From: an uncultured Christensenellaceae bacterium
Lineage (GTDB): Bacteria; Bacillota; Clostridia; Christensenellales; UBA3700
Reading direction: 5' to 3'
DNA: 40,790 nucleotides
Assembly (NCBI GenBank): GCA_944380355.1
Contig: CALWHJ010000015.1
Span: 1-40,790 of the forward strand
Part shown: positions 34,086-40,790 of the stretch, piece by piece
Layout of the letters: each line of letters opens with the position of its first letter
Position numbering within the stretch: the first letter of the stretch is position 1
The notes under the pieces: model-generated
The model's input: only the letters and a program-made list of their open reading frames with translations
Database searches by the model: none
Told to the model about the DNA's origin: nothing
Translations under genes and position numbers: made by a program

Positions 34086-34244
34086 TACCGCCGAGAAGGG
34101 GTGCGAGCTAGGCTGTAAGCCGTGGATTTTGCGATGCTTTTCCGCGAGAAGGAAGAAGTAATACTTGCCGTATTACGATGACGCCGAACTGAAAAGCGCG
34201 GAAAAGACACGCTTACAGACAGTGAGCACCCCTTCGAGGCGGTA
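34086..34244 (+). repeat. HR1 repeat, complete copy C
   Basis: Complete 159-bp copy, framed by GTAC on both ends. Stems are as in copy A (CTGTAAGC/GCTTACAG, CTTTTCCGCG/CGCGGAAAAG, GTAATAC/GTATTAC). It ends 21 bp before the -35 box of the rpmH promoter. Confidence 0.85.
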
Positions 34245-34265
34245 CCAAAATCTACAACAATTTGC

Positions 34266-34294
34266 TTGACACGCTTACTTTTTTTATTTATACT
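34266..34294 (+). promoter_or_regulatory. rpmH operon promoter
   Basis: TTGACA (perfect), 17-bp spacer, TATACT; 41 bp upstream of the rpmH start. Confidence 0.8.
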
Positions 34295-34335
34295 ATTAAA
34301 GCATAATTATTTATATATAAAGAGAGGAACTCAAA

Positions 34336-34470
34336 ATGAAACAAACTTATCAACCCAAGAAAAGACAAAGAAGCAAAGTTCACGGTTTCCGTGAGAGAAT
34401 GCGTACTAAAAACGGCAGAAACGTTCTCAAAAGACGTCGCAACAAAGGCAGAAAACAACTGACCGCTTAA
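34336..34470 (+). CDS. rpmH: 50S ribosomal protein L34
   Basis: A 44-residue, very basic ribosomal protein of the large subunit ([33 protein letters not shown]), full length and matching the universal L34 pattern. AGAGAGG precedes the ATG by 9 bases. It is first gene of the rpmH-rnpA block, which in Firmicutes lies beside the origin. Confidence 0.98.
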   Translation: MKQTYQPKKRQRSKVHGFRERMRTKNGRNVLKRRRNKGRKQLTA

Positions 34471-34477
34471 TCGTATT

Positions 34478-34888
34478 ATGCAAAAACAGTACAGGCTAAA
34501 AAACGGAAAAGTTTTTGACTATCTGCATAAGCGCGGACACAGCTTCGCCAACAAACTGCTTGTACTCGTCTACGCTCCCTCGAAGTATCCGCTCAAGGTC
34601 GGGTTTATCGTCAGCAAGAAGATAGGTAAAGCCCACGTACGCAACAAGACGAGAAGAAGATTGAGAGAAGCTTTCAGAGCTTTGATACCCTTTATAAAAG
34701 AAAATCATAATTTTATCGTCATTGCAAGACAAGAATGTGCGCAAGCGGATTTTCATCAGCTTGCCGGCGCGCTCGTACATATTCTTACGAGAGAAAAACT
34801 CTTCGACAAAAAAGTCGACGACAGCGTTGCCGAAAAACTGGGCTTGCATTCTTCAAAACAAAAAAAGGATAAGTCCTCGCAATCCTGA
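34478..34888 (+). CDS. rnpA: Ribonuclease P protein component
   Basis: A 136-residue basic protein subunit of RNase P that helps the catalytic RNA cut tRNA 5' leaders. It shows the family's VGFIVSKKIGKAHVRNKTRRRLREAFR signature (RNR motif region) and normal length, with an extra hydrophilic tail of about 25 residues. It begins 7 bp after rpmH without a clear ribosome site, consistent with coupling to rpmH translation. Confidence 0.95.
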   Translation: MQKQYRLKNGKVFDYLHKRGHSFANKLLVLVYAPSKYPLKVGFIVSKKIGKAHVRNKTRRRLREAFRALIPFIKENHNFIVIARQECAQADFHQLAGALVHILTREKLFDKKVDDSVAEKLGLHSSKQKKDKSSQS

Positions 34889-34929
34889 GTGTTTTGACTT
34901 CGTGCGTTTATATTAAAGCTGTTTGGCAA

Positions 34930-35001
34930 GACTTTTATCGTAACTTGCGGTTTGTCTTTCGCGGCAAGTGCGTCAGGGTTTTCCCCGACTTACGACAAGT
35001 C
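34930..35001 (+). ncRNA. Possible three-way-junction RNA between rnpA and yidD
   Basis: In the 330-bp gap inside the operon, GACTT-TTA-TCGTAA (34930-34943) pairs with TTACGA-C-AAGTC (34990-35001). It encloses the hairpins CTTGC/GCAAG (34944-34968) and GTC-A-GGG/CCC-C-GAC around TTTT (34972-34989). This is an ordinary helix-junction shape for a cis-regulatory or processed RNA, but I cannot name the class. The remaining 35002-35218 holds nothing recognisable except the yidD ribosome site. Confidence 0.4.
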
Positions 35002-35218
35002 TACTTCATCTCCCGATACGACATTGTGCCCTACAGCCCGACGTACGCTCGCTATATGCGCGCAGATATCAATACCGTTATTCAATAATATTATTCTTAA
35101 TTGATTTCGTCTGCCCGCACATTATTTTATTTAATCCGCGCGTATGTCTGTATACGCAAATACGACTGACACGGATATCGCTTATCCGAAAATATCCCAC
35201 GTCTGAGGGAAAACCGAT

Positions 35219-35458
35219 ATGAAAAGATACAATCCTCTGGTAAGCTGCTATAAGTACTTCGTTAACCCCGTTCTGCCGAATACGTGCAAACATGTTCCCA
35301 GTTGTTCGGCATATATGATTCAGGCTGTAAACAAACGCGGTTATTTCAAGGGCACGGCGATGGGAATAGCAAGAATACTCAGATGCAACCCCTTTTCTCA
35401 AGGCGGTTTCGACCCCGTAAAAGACGATTTTAAAGGAAACGCAAAATGGCTCTTATAA
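35219..35458 (+). CDS. yidD: Membrane protein insertion efficiency factor YidD
   Basis: A 79-residue membrane-associated helper of YidC insertion. It shows the characteristic [28 protein letters not shown] and [16 protein letters not shown] segments with conserved cysteines. GAGGG precedes the ATG. The end overlaps the yidC start by 13 bp. Confidence 0.95.
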   Translation: MKRYNPLVSCYKYFVNPVLPNTCKHVPSCSAYMIQAVNKRGYFKGTAMGIARILRCNPFSQGGFDPVKDDFKGNAKWLL

Positions 35459-36567
35459 ATTTGATTACGCTCAGTGGCGTAAGTTCTATCTGGAAACCTA
35501 TCATCAGCCTTCTCGACTGGATGAACAGCGGTATCGGCAACTTCGGCTGGACCGTAGTCGTATTTTCCATTGTCCTGAGAGTTGTGCTTTTGCCTTTGGA
35601 TATATGGCAAAAGTTCAGTATGCGCAAGCAGAAAGAAAAGATGGATATTCTCCGTCCTCAGCTGGAAAAACTTCAGAAACAGTACGCTAACCGTCCTGAT
35701 ATCTTAAGACAAAAACAGTACGAATTGCAAAAATCGGCGAATGTTCATATGATGTCGTCTTGTCTTCCTATGATTTTTACGCTCGTAATATTCGCAATCG
35801 TCTTTCAAGGTTTCAGAGAATATATCATTTACGTCAACGAAAGCATAGTTACAAACCTTTACAACGACGTATACCTGCAGTTCTTTGTGGACAACCACGC
35901 TGCTATAGAGAGTGTAGTAGGTCACAGCATACTCGACTCGTCGGGTAATCTGGCCGCAAACTTCTTCCCTTCGTACGCACACATAGAAGCGGCCGGCCTC
36001 GTCGACCAACTCAATCAGAAACTCGTGGAAGGCTATAGCCCCGAAAGCTGGCTGTGGGTCAAAAACGTGTTTATGTCCGATACCTGGGCAAACGTAATTC
36101 CTTCGTACGACAACTTCATATCGTCCGGTCTCGGCGGTATTTCCGCTACCATTCCCGATATCGCGGGCGTATCTTACAACGAGCTTATGACCCCGATTAT
36201 GAACGCTTACAACAAGTCGGGATTTACCGATTTGAAGAACTGGAACGGTTATTTGCTGCTCCCTCTGCTGTCTATTCTGACTAGCTTCTTCGCTACGATG
36301 CTCCAGCAGAAGATGCAACCTATGCAGCCTCCTACGACGGGAAGCGAAGCTCAGCAAAAACAACAAAAAATTATGAACAAAGTTATGGTATATATGATGC
36401 CCCTCGTTCTCGGCTTCTTCGCTATTATGTACAGTGCGGCATTTGCAATTTATTACTTTGTAAGTAATATAATTACGACTGTTACTTCCGTAACTTTCAA
36501 TCTTATCGTCAAGAGCGCGGACAAAAAACGCATTGCAGACGACAACGTGATTATTACTAAAAGCTGA
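35446..36567 (+). CDS. yidC: Membrane protein insertase YidC
   Basis: A 373-residue YidC/Oxa1 family insertase. An N-terminal helix is followed by the conserved core [27 protein letters not shown] cytoplasmic helical hairpin ([22 protein letters not shown]) comes next, then a longer than usual central segment (about residues 135-275) before [19 protein letters not shown] and the final helices. The Arg in the first core helix, needed in the hydrophilic groove, is present. It inserts small membrane proteins and assists SecYEG. It overlaps yidD by 13 bp and is followed 28 bp later by jag. Confidence 0.95.
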   Translation: MALINLITLSGVSSIWKPIISLLDWMNSGIGNFGWTVVVFSIVLRVVLLPLDIWQKFSMRKQKEKMDILRPQLEKLQKQYANRPDILRQKQYELQKSANVHMMSSCLPMIFTLVIFAIVFQGFREYIIYVNESIVTNLYNDVYLQFFVDNHAAIESVVGHSILDSSGNLAANFFPSYAHIEAAGLVDQLNQKLVEGYSPESWLWVKNVFMSDTWANVIPSYDNFISSGLGGISATIPDIAGVSYNELMTPIMNAYNKSGFTDLKNWNGYLLLPLLSILTSFFATMLQQKMQPMQPPTTGSEAQQKQQKIMNKVMVYMMPLVLGFFAIMYSAAFAIYYFVSNIITTVTSVTFNLIVKSADKKRIADDNVIITKS

Positions 36568-36595
36568 CTACAGCTATTTGTAAGGAGATAAATAA

Positions 36596-37375
36596 ATGAA
36601 AAGTATTGAAATTACCGCCAACAGCTACGCTGAGGCTCTCAAGGAAGCTTTGGAGCAACTCGGTTTGAGCGAAAACGAAGTTGATGCGGAAAAAGTAAAA
36701 GAAACAGGGCTTTTGAGGAAAAAGGTTACGGTAAGAGTAACTCAAAAAGTAACGGGTGCAGTACTCGTCAGTGATTTCCTCAACGGCATTATCAAGAGAA
36801 TGAACATAGACTGTAAAGCCGAAGTACAAGAAAAAGAAGACGCATATTACGTCTCTCTCTCGGGTGAGGATACCGGCGTACTTATAGGTTACAGAGGAGA
36901 CGTGCTCGACTCTTTGCAGTACCTCTCGCTTCTCATCGTCAACAAGGATAACCCTCTTGGCAAAAGACTTGTGATCGACGGAGAAAATTACCGCGCTAAG
37001 CGCACCGTTACGCTCTCCAAACTCGCAAAGAAGATTGCTTTCAGAGTAGCTAAAAACCGTAAAGAAGAAGCTCTCGAGCCTATGAATCCTTTCGAGAGAA
37101 GAATTATCCACTCGGCACTTCACGACGACAGATTCGTTACTACCGAAAGCCACGGCGAAGAGCCTAACAGATACGTTGTTATTTCGCCCAAAAAGCCTTC
37201 TTTCGATAGAGAAAGAAAGCCTCAGAACAGAAAATCTTACGACAACAAGTCGCATTCTTCCTCTTCCTCGACGCGTTCGTCTGCACCCGTAACTCATACG
37301 GATACAAGAGCGTTCAATAAGACGGGCTACGGAAGAATGAAGACTTACGGCGGAGAGAAAAAGAAACTCTTCTGA
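36596..37375 (+). CDS. jag: RNA-binding protein KhpB/Jag
   Basis: A 259-residue protein with an N-terminal Jag domain (residues 1-55, MKSIEITANSYAEALKEAL). A KH domain follows with GVLIGYRGDVLDSLQYL (about 105-121), then an R3H domain with MNPFERRIIHSALHDD (about 163-178) and ESHGEEPNRYVVI. The last about 55 residues are Ser- and Arg-rich and probably disordered. KhpB acts with KhpA as a global RNA-binding protein affecting cell elongation. AAGGAG lies 8 bases before the ATG. The last gene before the terminator at 37455. Confidence 0.95.
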   Translation: MKSIEITANSYAEALKEALEQLGLSENEVDAEKVKETGLLRKKVTVRVTQKVTGAVLVSDFLNGIIKRMNIDCKAEVQEKEDAYYVSLSGEDTGVLIGYRGDVLDSLQYLSLLIVNKDNPLGKRLVIDGENYRAKRTVTLSKLAKKIAFRVAKNRKEEALEPMNPFERRIIHSALHDDRFVTTESHGEEPNRYVVISPKKPSFDRERKPQNRKSYDNKSHSSSSSTRSSAPVTHTDTRAFNKTGYGRMKTYGGEKKKLF

Positions 37376-37454
37376 TGTAATTTGCCGTATGCGTAGCGAG
37401 TATATAGTCAGGCACTATATGCTTTGGCCGCATATCAAAAATCTATCCGAAAAC

Positions 37455-37487
37455 AAAAAAGGCTTGCTATACTGCAAGCCTTTTTTT
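37455..37487. terminator. Terminator after jag
   Basis: GGCTTGC-TATACT-GCAAGCC flanked by A6 and T7; works in both directions for the convergent jag and XRE genes. Confidence 0.9.
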
Positions 37488-37519
37488 ATGATAAACAACA
37501 GAAGATTATTATATTTTTA

Positions 37520-38527
37520 TTATTTTTCATTATTCCTTTTTTGCACGGTCGTAAAAAACAAATAGTATAGTATGATACATACTGCCACACTCACTGCCGC
37601 GCCTATAATGAGTATCCACAAGAAGCCGTTCCAGCCCTCTAACGCCGCGAAGAAAACCGTATACAATGCTATAATAAATATCCATACCGTACACGTCAAA
37701 GCCAAGAAAATACGGGCATTCTTGTCAGTATTATCTCTCACTCGCTTTGTCAGCAATGCTTTTACAGGCATTTTTATTTTTATTGCTACGGATAACAATT
37801 CTAACGCCGCAATAAACATTACCATACCCAAAAAGTAACAAAAATCCGAAGTGCTGCTTAGTCTTATGCCGCTCAAAGAGTAAGGCAGAGGACTCAATAT
37901 CAACAATACTATTCCTACCGCTATAAGCACTTTTCCGGTCAATGAGTATTTTTTAGCGTAATCCTCAACAGCAGCTGTTGCCTCTTCGTCAAGTACGAAA
38001 GGGGACTTGACGGGTTTGTTTTGTCTTATGAAATCGTATACGCATATCACTGCAAACGCTACCAAAAGCACGATGCTTACGCACGCCGCCGCAATAATGT
38101 TTTGAAGTCGCATAATTTTGGAGAAACTGTTGAAAACCGTCGCATACCAAATTATTCCGACAACTAAGAAAAATATTCCTAGCGACAAAGTGCATAAAAG
38201 CGTGCTTTTTTTATTACTTTTTATCACTCCGTAGGCAAAATCTTTTCCCTTGTTTTCAGAAAGATTGTCGGTATTATCCGAAGAATTATTATTGTCAAAA
38301 ATGACTGCCTGTACGACAGGCATATCCTCTATAGAGTCTTGTAAAAGATAATCTGCCGTTACGCCGAAAAGCTCGCACATTTTTAGTACGTTGGGTATAT
38401 CGGGAGAACTAATCGAGCCTTCCCACTTGGATATTGCCTGCCTCGTAACGTCTAATTTTTCTGCCAGTTGCTCTTGCGACAAGCCCGCTTGTTTTCTAAG
38501 TTTAATAAGTTTATCTGCAAAAATCAT
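37520..38527 (-). CDS. XRE-family regulator with membrane domain
   Basis: A 335-residue protein. Residues 5-60 are a Cro/C1-type helix-turn-helix (LIKLRKQAGLSQEQLAEKLDVTRQAISKWEGSISSPD). A linker follows, then six hydrophobic segments between about 115 and 330 make it a membrane-bound regulator. Such proteins usually control neighbouring genes in response to envelope signals; no partner is obvious here. The start is the ATG after GAGGAGG, 26 codons inside the longest reading. The promoter at 38559-38587 has two CAACCGACG repeats directly upstream, likely its own operators. Confidence 0.85.
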   Translation of the reverse strand: MIFADKLIKLRKQAGLSQEQLAEKLDVTRQAISKWEGSISSPDIPNVLKMCELFGVTADYLLQDSIEDMPVVQAVIFDNNNSSDNTDNLSENKGKDFAYGVIKSNKKSTLLCTLSLGIFFLVVGIIWYATVFNSFSKIMRLQNIIAAACVSIVLLVAFAVICVYDFIRQNKPVKSPFVLDEEATAAVEDYAKKYSLTGKVLIAVGIVLLILSPLPYSLSGIRLSSTSDFCYFLGMVMFIAALELLSVAIKIKMPVKALLTKRVRDNTDKNARIFLALTCTVWIFIIALYTVFFAALEGWNGFLWILIIGAAVSVAVCIILYYLFFTTVQKRNNEK

Positions 38528-38558
38528 TTCTTCCTCCTCTTTCTCTGTCGGTACTTTG

Positions 38559-38623
38559 ATTTTAACATTGTCAAAATACTCTTTCAACCAACCGACGCCA
38601 TACAATTTGTCAACCGACGGTTG
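38559..38623 (-). promoter_or_regulatory. XRE gene promoter with repeated operator
   Basis: Minus strand TTGAAA, 17-bp spacer, TAAAAT (38559-38587). Next to the -35, CAACCGACG occurs at 38589-38597 and again within the palindrome CAACCGACGGTTG at 38611-38623, 22 bp (two helical turns) apart. Confidence 0.55.
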
Positions 38624-38790
38624 CTTTTTGAATTTTGCATATAATTATTTTACAATAAAAACGGCTAATTAACAATACCCCTAATTAAGCGGTAATTAGT
38701 AGTATATTGATAAATAATAATTATTATAATATAGGAATATAAAAAGCACGCCGATAAAGCAGGCTAGAATAAAGATGAATTTATTAATTT

Positions 38791-38909
38791 TTACTAACTT
38801 CGTGCAAACACGGAGATTAGTGCAGAATAGCGATTTTGAAGAGAGTTCGCGAGCGGAGTATATATATTTTATCCACTTGTCTATGCCAAGCACACGCCAC
38901 GGTGCCAAA
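38791..38909 (-). repeat. HR2 end fragment plus shared 37-bp repeat
   Basis: 38798-38860 has the HR2 end hairpin CTTCGT-gcaaac-ACGGAG with TAA/TTA closing pairs and then GCGATTTTGAAGAGAGTTC as in 13450-13480. 38873-38909 matches 23262-23298 with one mismatch. The 38528-39026 gap holds otherwise only the two promoters. Confidence 0.65.
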
Positions 38910-38954
38910 CGGTTAAAATATAGGAATTTATTATCGTTTTGCCTATAATTTTTC

Positions 38955-39002
38955 TTGACGGAATTAGTTCTATATGGTATTATATGTTTGTACTATATGG
39001 TA
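38955..39002 (+). promoter_or_regulatory. Promoter and direct repeats of the flavin reductase/radical SAM operon
   Basis: TTGACG, 17-bp spacer, TATTAT (38955-38983). CTATATGGTA occurs at 38970-38979, overlapping the -10, and at 38993-39002, 23 bp apart. A repressor bound there would block transcription; the MarR protein encoded in the operon is the natural candidate (inference). Confidence 0.55.
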
Positions 39003-39026
39003 CAAATAATTTCAAGAGATAGTGTT

Positions 39027-39530
39027 ATGAAAGAAATCAAGATCGCACAGGCACCCGTTTTCACTTCCCCCAACCCCATGACTTTTATCTGCTCCAAGAA
39101 GGCGAACGGGAAAATGAATATGGCAACGCTCGCTTTCTGGACATATGCTTCCACTAATCCCGGGAAAATTGTGTTTTCGCTGAACAAAGAGGCATATACG
39201 CTGGAACTTCTTGCAAAAAATAAAGAAGTAGTTATTGCGGTGCCCGGCGTTTCGCTTGCGGGTGCGCTCATCGCCTGCGGTACTTCTTCGGGAAGGGATA
39301 CCGATAAGGTTGAAAAATTCGGCATTGAAATGCAGAAACTTGACGGCACGGATATTGAAGTTCCCAAAGATACCCGCCTTGCCATTGTAGCAGACGTATG
39401 CGAAACAGTCGATGCGAACGATCATGTTCTGCATATCTGCAACGTCAAGAATGTATTTGCGGACGAAAGCGTGGAAGCGGTATTCGGCTGGAACGGTTAT
39501 GCCGAACTTGCCGCCGCGCAGAAAAAGTAA
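39027..39530 (+). CDS. Flavin reductase-like FMN-binding protein
   Basis: A 167-residue split-barrel flavoprotein of the flavin reductase-like family (NMATLAFWTYASTNPGKIVFSLNKEAYTLELL, followed by FGWNGYAEL at the end). It would reduce or carry FMN using NAD(P)H, or serve as an electron donor. The chosen ATG has a poor ribosome site (AGAGAT), and two in-frame ATGs lie upstream beyond the expected transcript start or without a site. First gene of a four-gene operon; the next gene starts 3 bp after the stop. Codon use is GC-richer than the neighbours, suggesting transfer. Confidence 0.83.
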   Translation: MKEIKIAQAPVFTSPNPMTFICSKKANGKMNMATLAFWTYASTNPGKIVFSLNKEAYTLELLAKNKEVVIAVPGVSLAGALIACGTSSGRDTDKVEKFGIEMQKLDGTDIEVPKDTRLAIVADVCETVDANDHVLHICNVKNVFADESVEAVFGWNGYAELAAAQKK

Positions 39531-39533
39531 GTT

Positions 39534-40193
39534 ATGGTATTCCCCATCAAAGATAAGATCAAAAATCTGAATATCGTTATCGGCTGCCCGATTGGTTGTC
39601 GATATTGCTACGCGCGTAACAACTGCCGCCGCTTTCACATCACGGACGACTTTTCAAAGCCGCAGTTTTTTGAAAACAAACTCCGTTTATTCGATACAAA
39701 GGAGCCGAAAGTTTTTCTGCTCACGGGCATGAGCGACCTTGCCTATTGGCAAAAAGAGTGGACGGAAAAAGTATTTGAAAAAGCGGCGCAGACGCCGCAC
39801 AATCAATATCTCTTCTTGACAAAGCGCCCCGAACGGCTGAATATACAGACCGACCTTGATAATCTCTGGTTCGGCGTGACCGTAACCTGTGCGGCGGAAA
39901 GAGAGCGTATAGAGATTTTAAGGCGCAACGTAAAGGCAAAACATTACCACGTCACGTTCGAGCCGCTTTCCGACGGCGTGGGCGAAGTCAATTTTTCGGG
40001 CATCGGTTGGACGGTCATCGGCACGGAAACGGGAAACTGCAAAGGAAAGATACCCTCTGAAAGAGCGTGGGTAGACGATTTGTATTTGCAGGCAAAGGCG
40101 AAAGGCGTTCCCGTCTTTATGAAAGAGGCGCTGGAAGGCATTGTGCCGGGCGATAAAATGATACAGGAGTTTCCGAAGGAGTTTCATCTATGA
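39534..40193 (+). CDS. Radical SAM protein (mobile-pair protein A type)
   Basis: A 219-residue protein with the radical SAM iron-sulphur motif Cys18-x3-Cys22-x2-Cys25 in GCPIGCRYCYA, and later LFLTKRPERL and GWTVIGTETGN, resembling DUF5131/spore photoproduct lyase-like small radical SAM proteins. The order radical SAM - MarR - radical SAM matches what NCBIfam calls a radical SAM mobile pair system (from memory; not searched). The reaction is unknown. Its TGA overlaps the ATG of the MarR gene. Confidence 0.8.
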   Translation: MVFPIKDKIKNLNIVIGCPIGCRYCYARNNCRRFHITDDFSKPQFFENKLRLFDTKEPKVFLLTGMSDLAYWQKEWTEKVFEKAAQTPHNQYLFLTKRPERLNIQTDLDNLWFGVTVTCAAERERIEILRRNVKAKHYHVTFEPLSDGVGEVNFSGIGWTVIGTETGNCKGKIPSERAWVDDLYLQAKAKGVPVFMKEALEGIVPGDKMIQEFPKEFHL

Positions 40194-40624
40194 AAGAAAG
40201 GCAGGGCGGATTTTTAATATCCAAGATAAAACAGATCGGCGGGCGCAGGTTCGATAAGATTTTGCAAGAAAAAAATATCGACGCTTTCAACGGCGCGCAA
40301 GGCAAAATTCTGTATGTGCTCTGGCAGGGCGGGAAAATGACGGCGACGGAGATCTCCAAAAAGAGCGGGCTTGCCAAAACGACGCTCACCGCCATGCTTG
40401 CAAGGATGCAGGAACAGGGGCTTATCCGTATCGAAGAAAATGCAAACGACAGGCGCAGCGCGCTCGTATGCCTAACGGAAAAAGCCGCCTCACTCAAAGA
40501 TAAATACGACGGCGTGACTAAAGAGATCGAAGATATTTATTACAAAGGCTTTACGAACGAAGAAATCGACCGGTTTGAAAACTGCCTGAAACGTATCCTG
40601 AAAAATCTGGAGGAAAACGCATGA
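40190..40624 (+). CDS. MarR-family regulator of the radical SAM pair
   Basis: A 144-residue winged-helix protein with MTATEISKKSGLAKTTLTAML (recognition helix about residues 60-80) and the wing ENANDRRSALVCLTEKA. It overlaps both neighbours by ATGA junctions, so the three are translated together. It probably binds the CTATATGGTA repeats at the operon promoter. The N-terminus (about 35 residues before the first helix) is basic. Confidence 0.88.
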   Translation: MKERQGGFLISKIKQIGGRRFDKILQEKNIDAFNGAQGKILYVLWQGGKMTATEISKKSGLAKTTLTAMLARMQEQGLIRIEENANDRRSALVCLTEKAASLKDKYDGVTKEIEDIYYKGFTNEEIDRFENCLKRILKNLEENA

Positions 40625-40790
40625 ACGACGTAAAGATAAGCGAACTGCACGTAAAAACGGTGCTTACAAAGTCGAATCTGCCCATTGCAGGGTACTCGAT
40701 CAATCCTTATGTGGGCTGCACGCACGCCTGCAAGTATTGCTATGCCTGCTTTATGAAACGTTTTACGGGGCACGCCGAGCCGTGGGGAAC
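40621..40790 (+). CDS. Radical SAM protein (mobile-pair protein B type), truncated by window end
   Basis: Only the first 56 residues are present. They include Cys33-x3-Cys37-x2-Cys40 in YVGCTHACKYCYACFMKR, the radical SAM cluster motif in a spore-photoproduct-lyase-like context. The start overlaps the MarR stop (ATGA). The gene runs beyond the window, so its length and C-terminus are unknown. Confidence 0.8.
   Translation, partial: MNDVKISELHVKTVLTKSNLPIAGYSINPYVGCTHACKYCYACFMKRFTGHAEPWG

Noticed and set aside
34894..35222. Open readings in the rnpA-yidD gap
   Set aside because: No ribosome site, they overlap each other and the possible structured RNA, and the encoded peptides look random.

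Overview
The window reads as chromosomal DNA from an anaerobic, probably gut-dwelling, spore-forming Bacillota (Clostridia; a Christensenellales-like lineage is my guess from gene content, not a search). Supporting signs are yabP/yabQ, a collagen-like spore-surface-type protein, several plant/host glycan hydrolases, ECF-type vitamin transporters, strong AGGAGG ribosome sites, and the rpmH-rnpA-yidD-yidC-jag block that lies near the replication origin in Firmicutes.

Left part (1-9.7 kb): M29 aminopeptidase, class II fructose-bisphosphate aldolase, two unrecognised genes, a QueT-type transporter behind a preQ1-I-like riboswitch, the biotin pair birA-bioY with a BirA-type operator over its promoter, and a GH29 fucosidase. 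Five near-identical palindromes centred on TTTTGTACAAAA surround the small gene between the aldolase and queT. Middle (9.7-23 kb): collagen-like protein, GH27 alpha-galactosidase with an inserted domain, a TIGR04076-type protein, glutamate dehydrogenase, a membrane-anchored protein, a GH31 glycosidase and a 1144-residue modular lipoprotein. Then (23-28 kb) comes a two-gene defence-type operon, an MmeI-like type IIG restriction-modification enzyme followed by a TPR-HEPN protein, next to a tRNA-Leu(CAG) whose 3' end is duplicated 187 bp away.

From 28.8 to 34.1 kb lies an AT-rich gene desert of more than 5 kb. I find only one convincing small gene in it, encoding a 48-residue zinc-binding protein, but it holds three parS-like 14/16 matches to TGTTTCACGTGAAACA plus one split parS-like palindrome, so it is probably the origin-proximal ParB-binding region. 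Genes left of it are mostly on the minus strand and genes right of it mostly plus, as expected around an origin, but I see no good DnaA-box cluster and no dnaA. To the right are the rpmH block, a membrane XRE regulator, and a tightly coupled operon of flavin reductase, radical SAM protein, MarR regulator and a second radical SAM protein (cut by the window end).

The least explained layer is a set of interspersed, hairpin-rich intergenic repeats, here called HR1, HR2 and HR3. HR1 has three complete copies of exactly 159 bp with five nested stems. HR2 copies start exactly at the stop codons of three unrelated genes and keep their stems although the stem sequences differ. HR3 copies flank the large lipoprotein gene and fill the interval between the duplicated tRNA-Leu ends. 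Compensatory changes between copies indicate selection on, or mechanistic need for, folded RNA or single-stranded DNA. These are my best candidates for an undescribed system.
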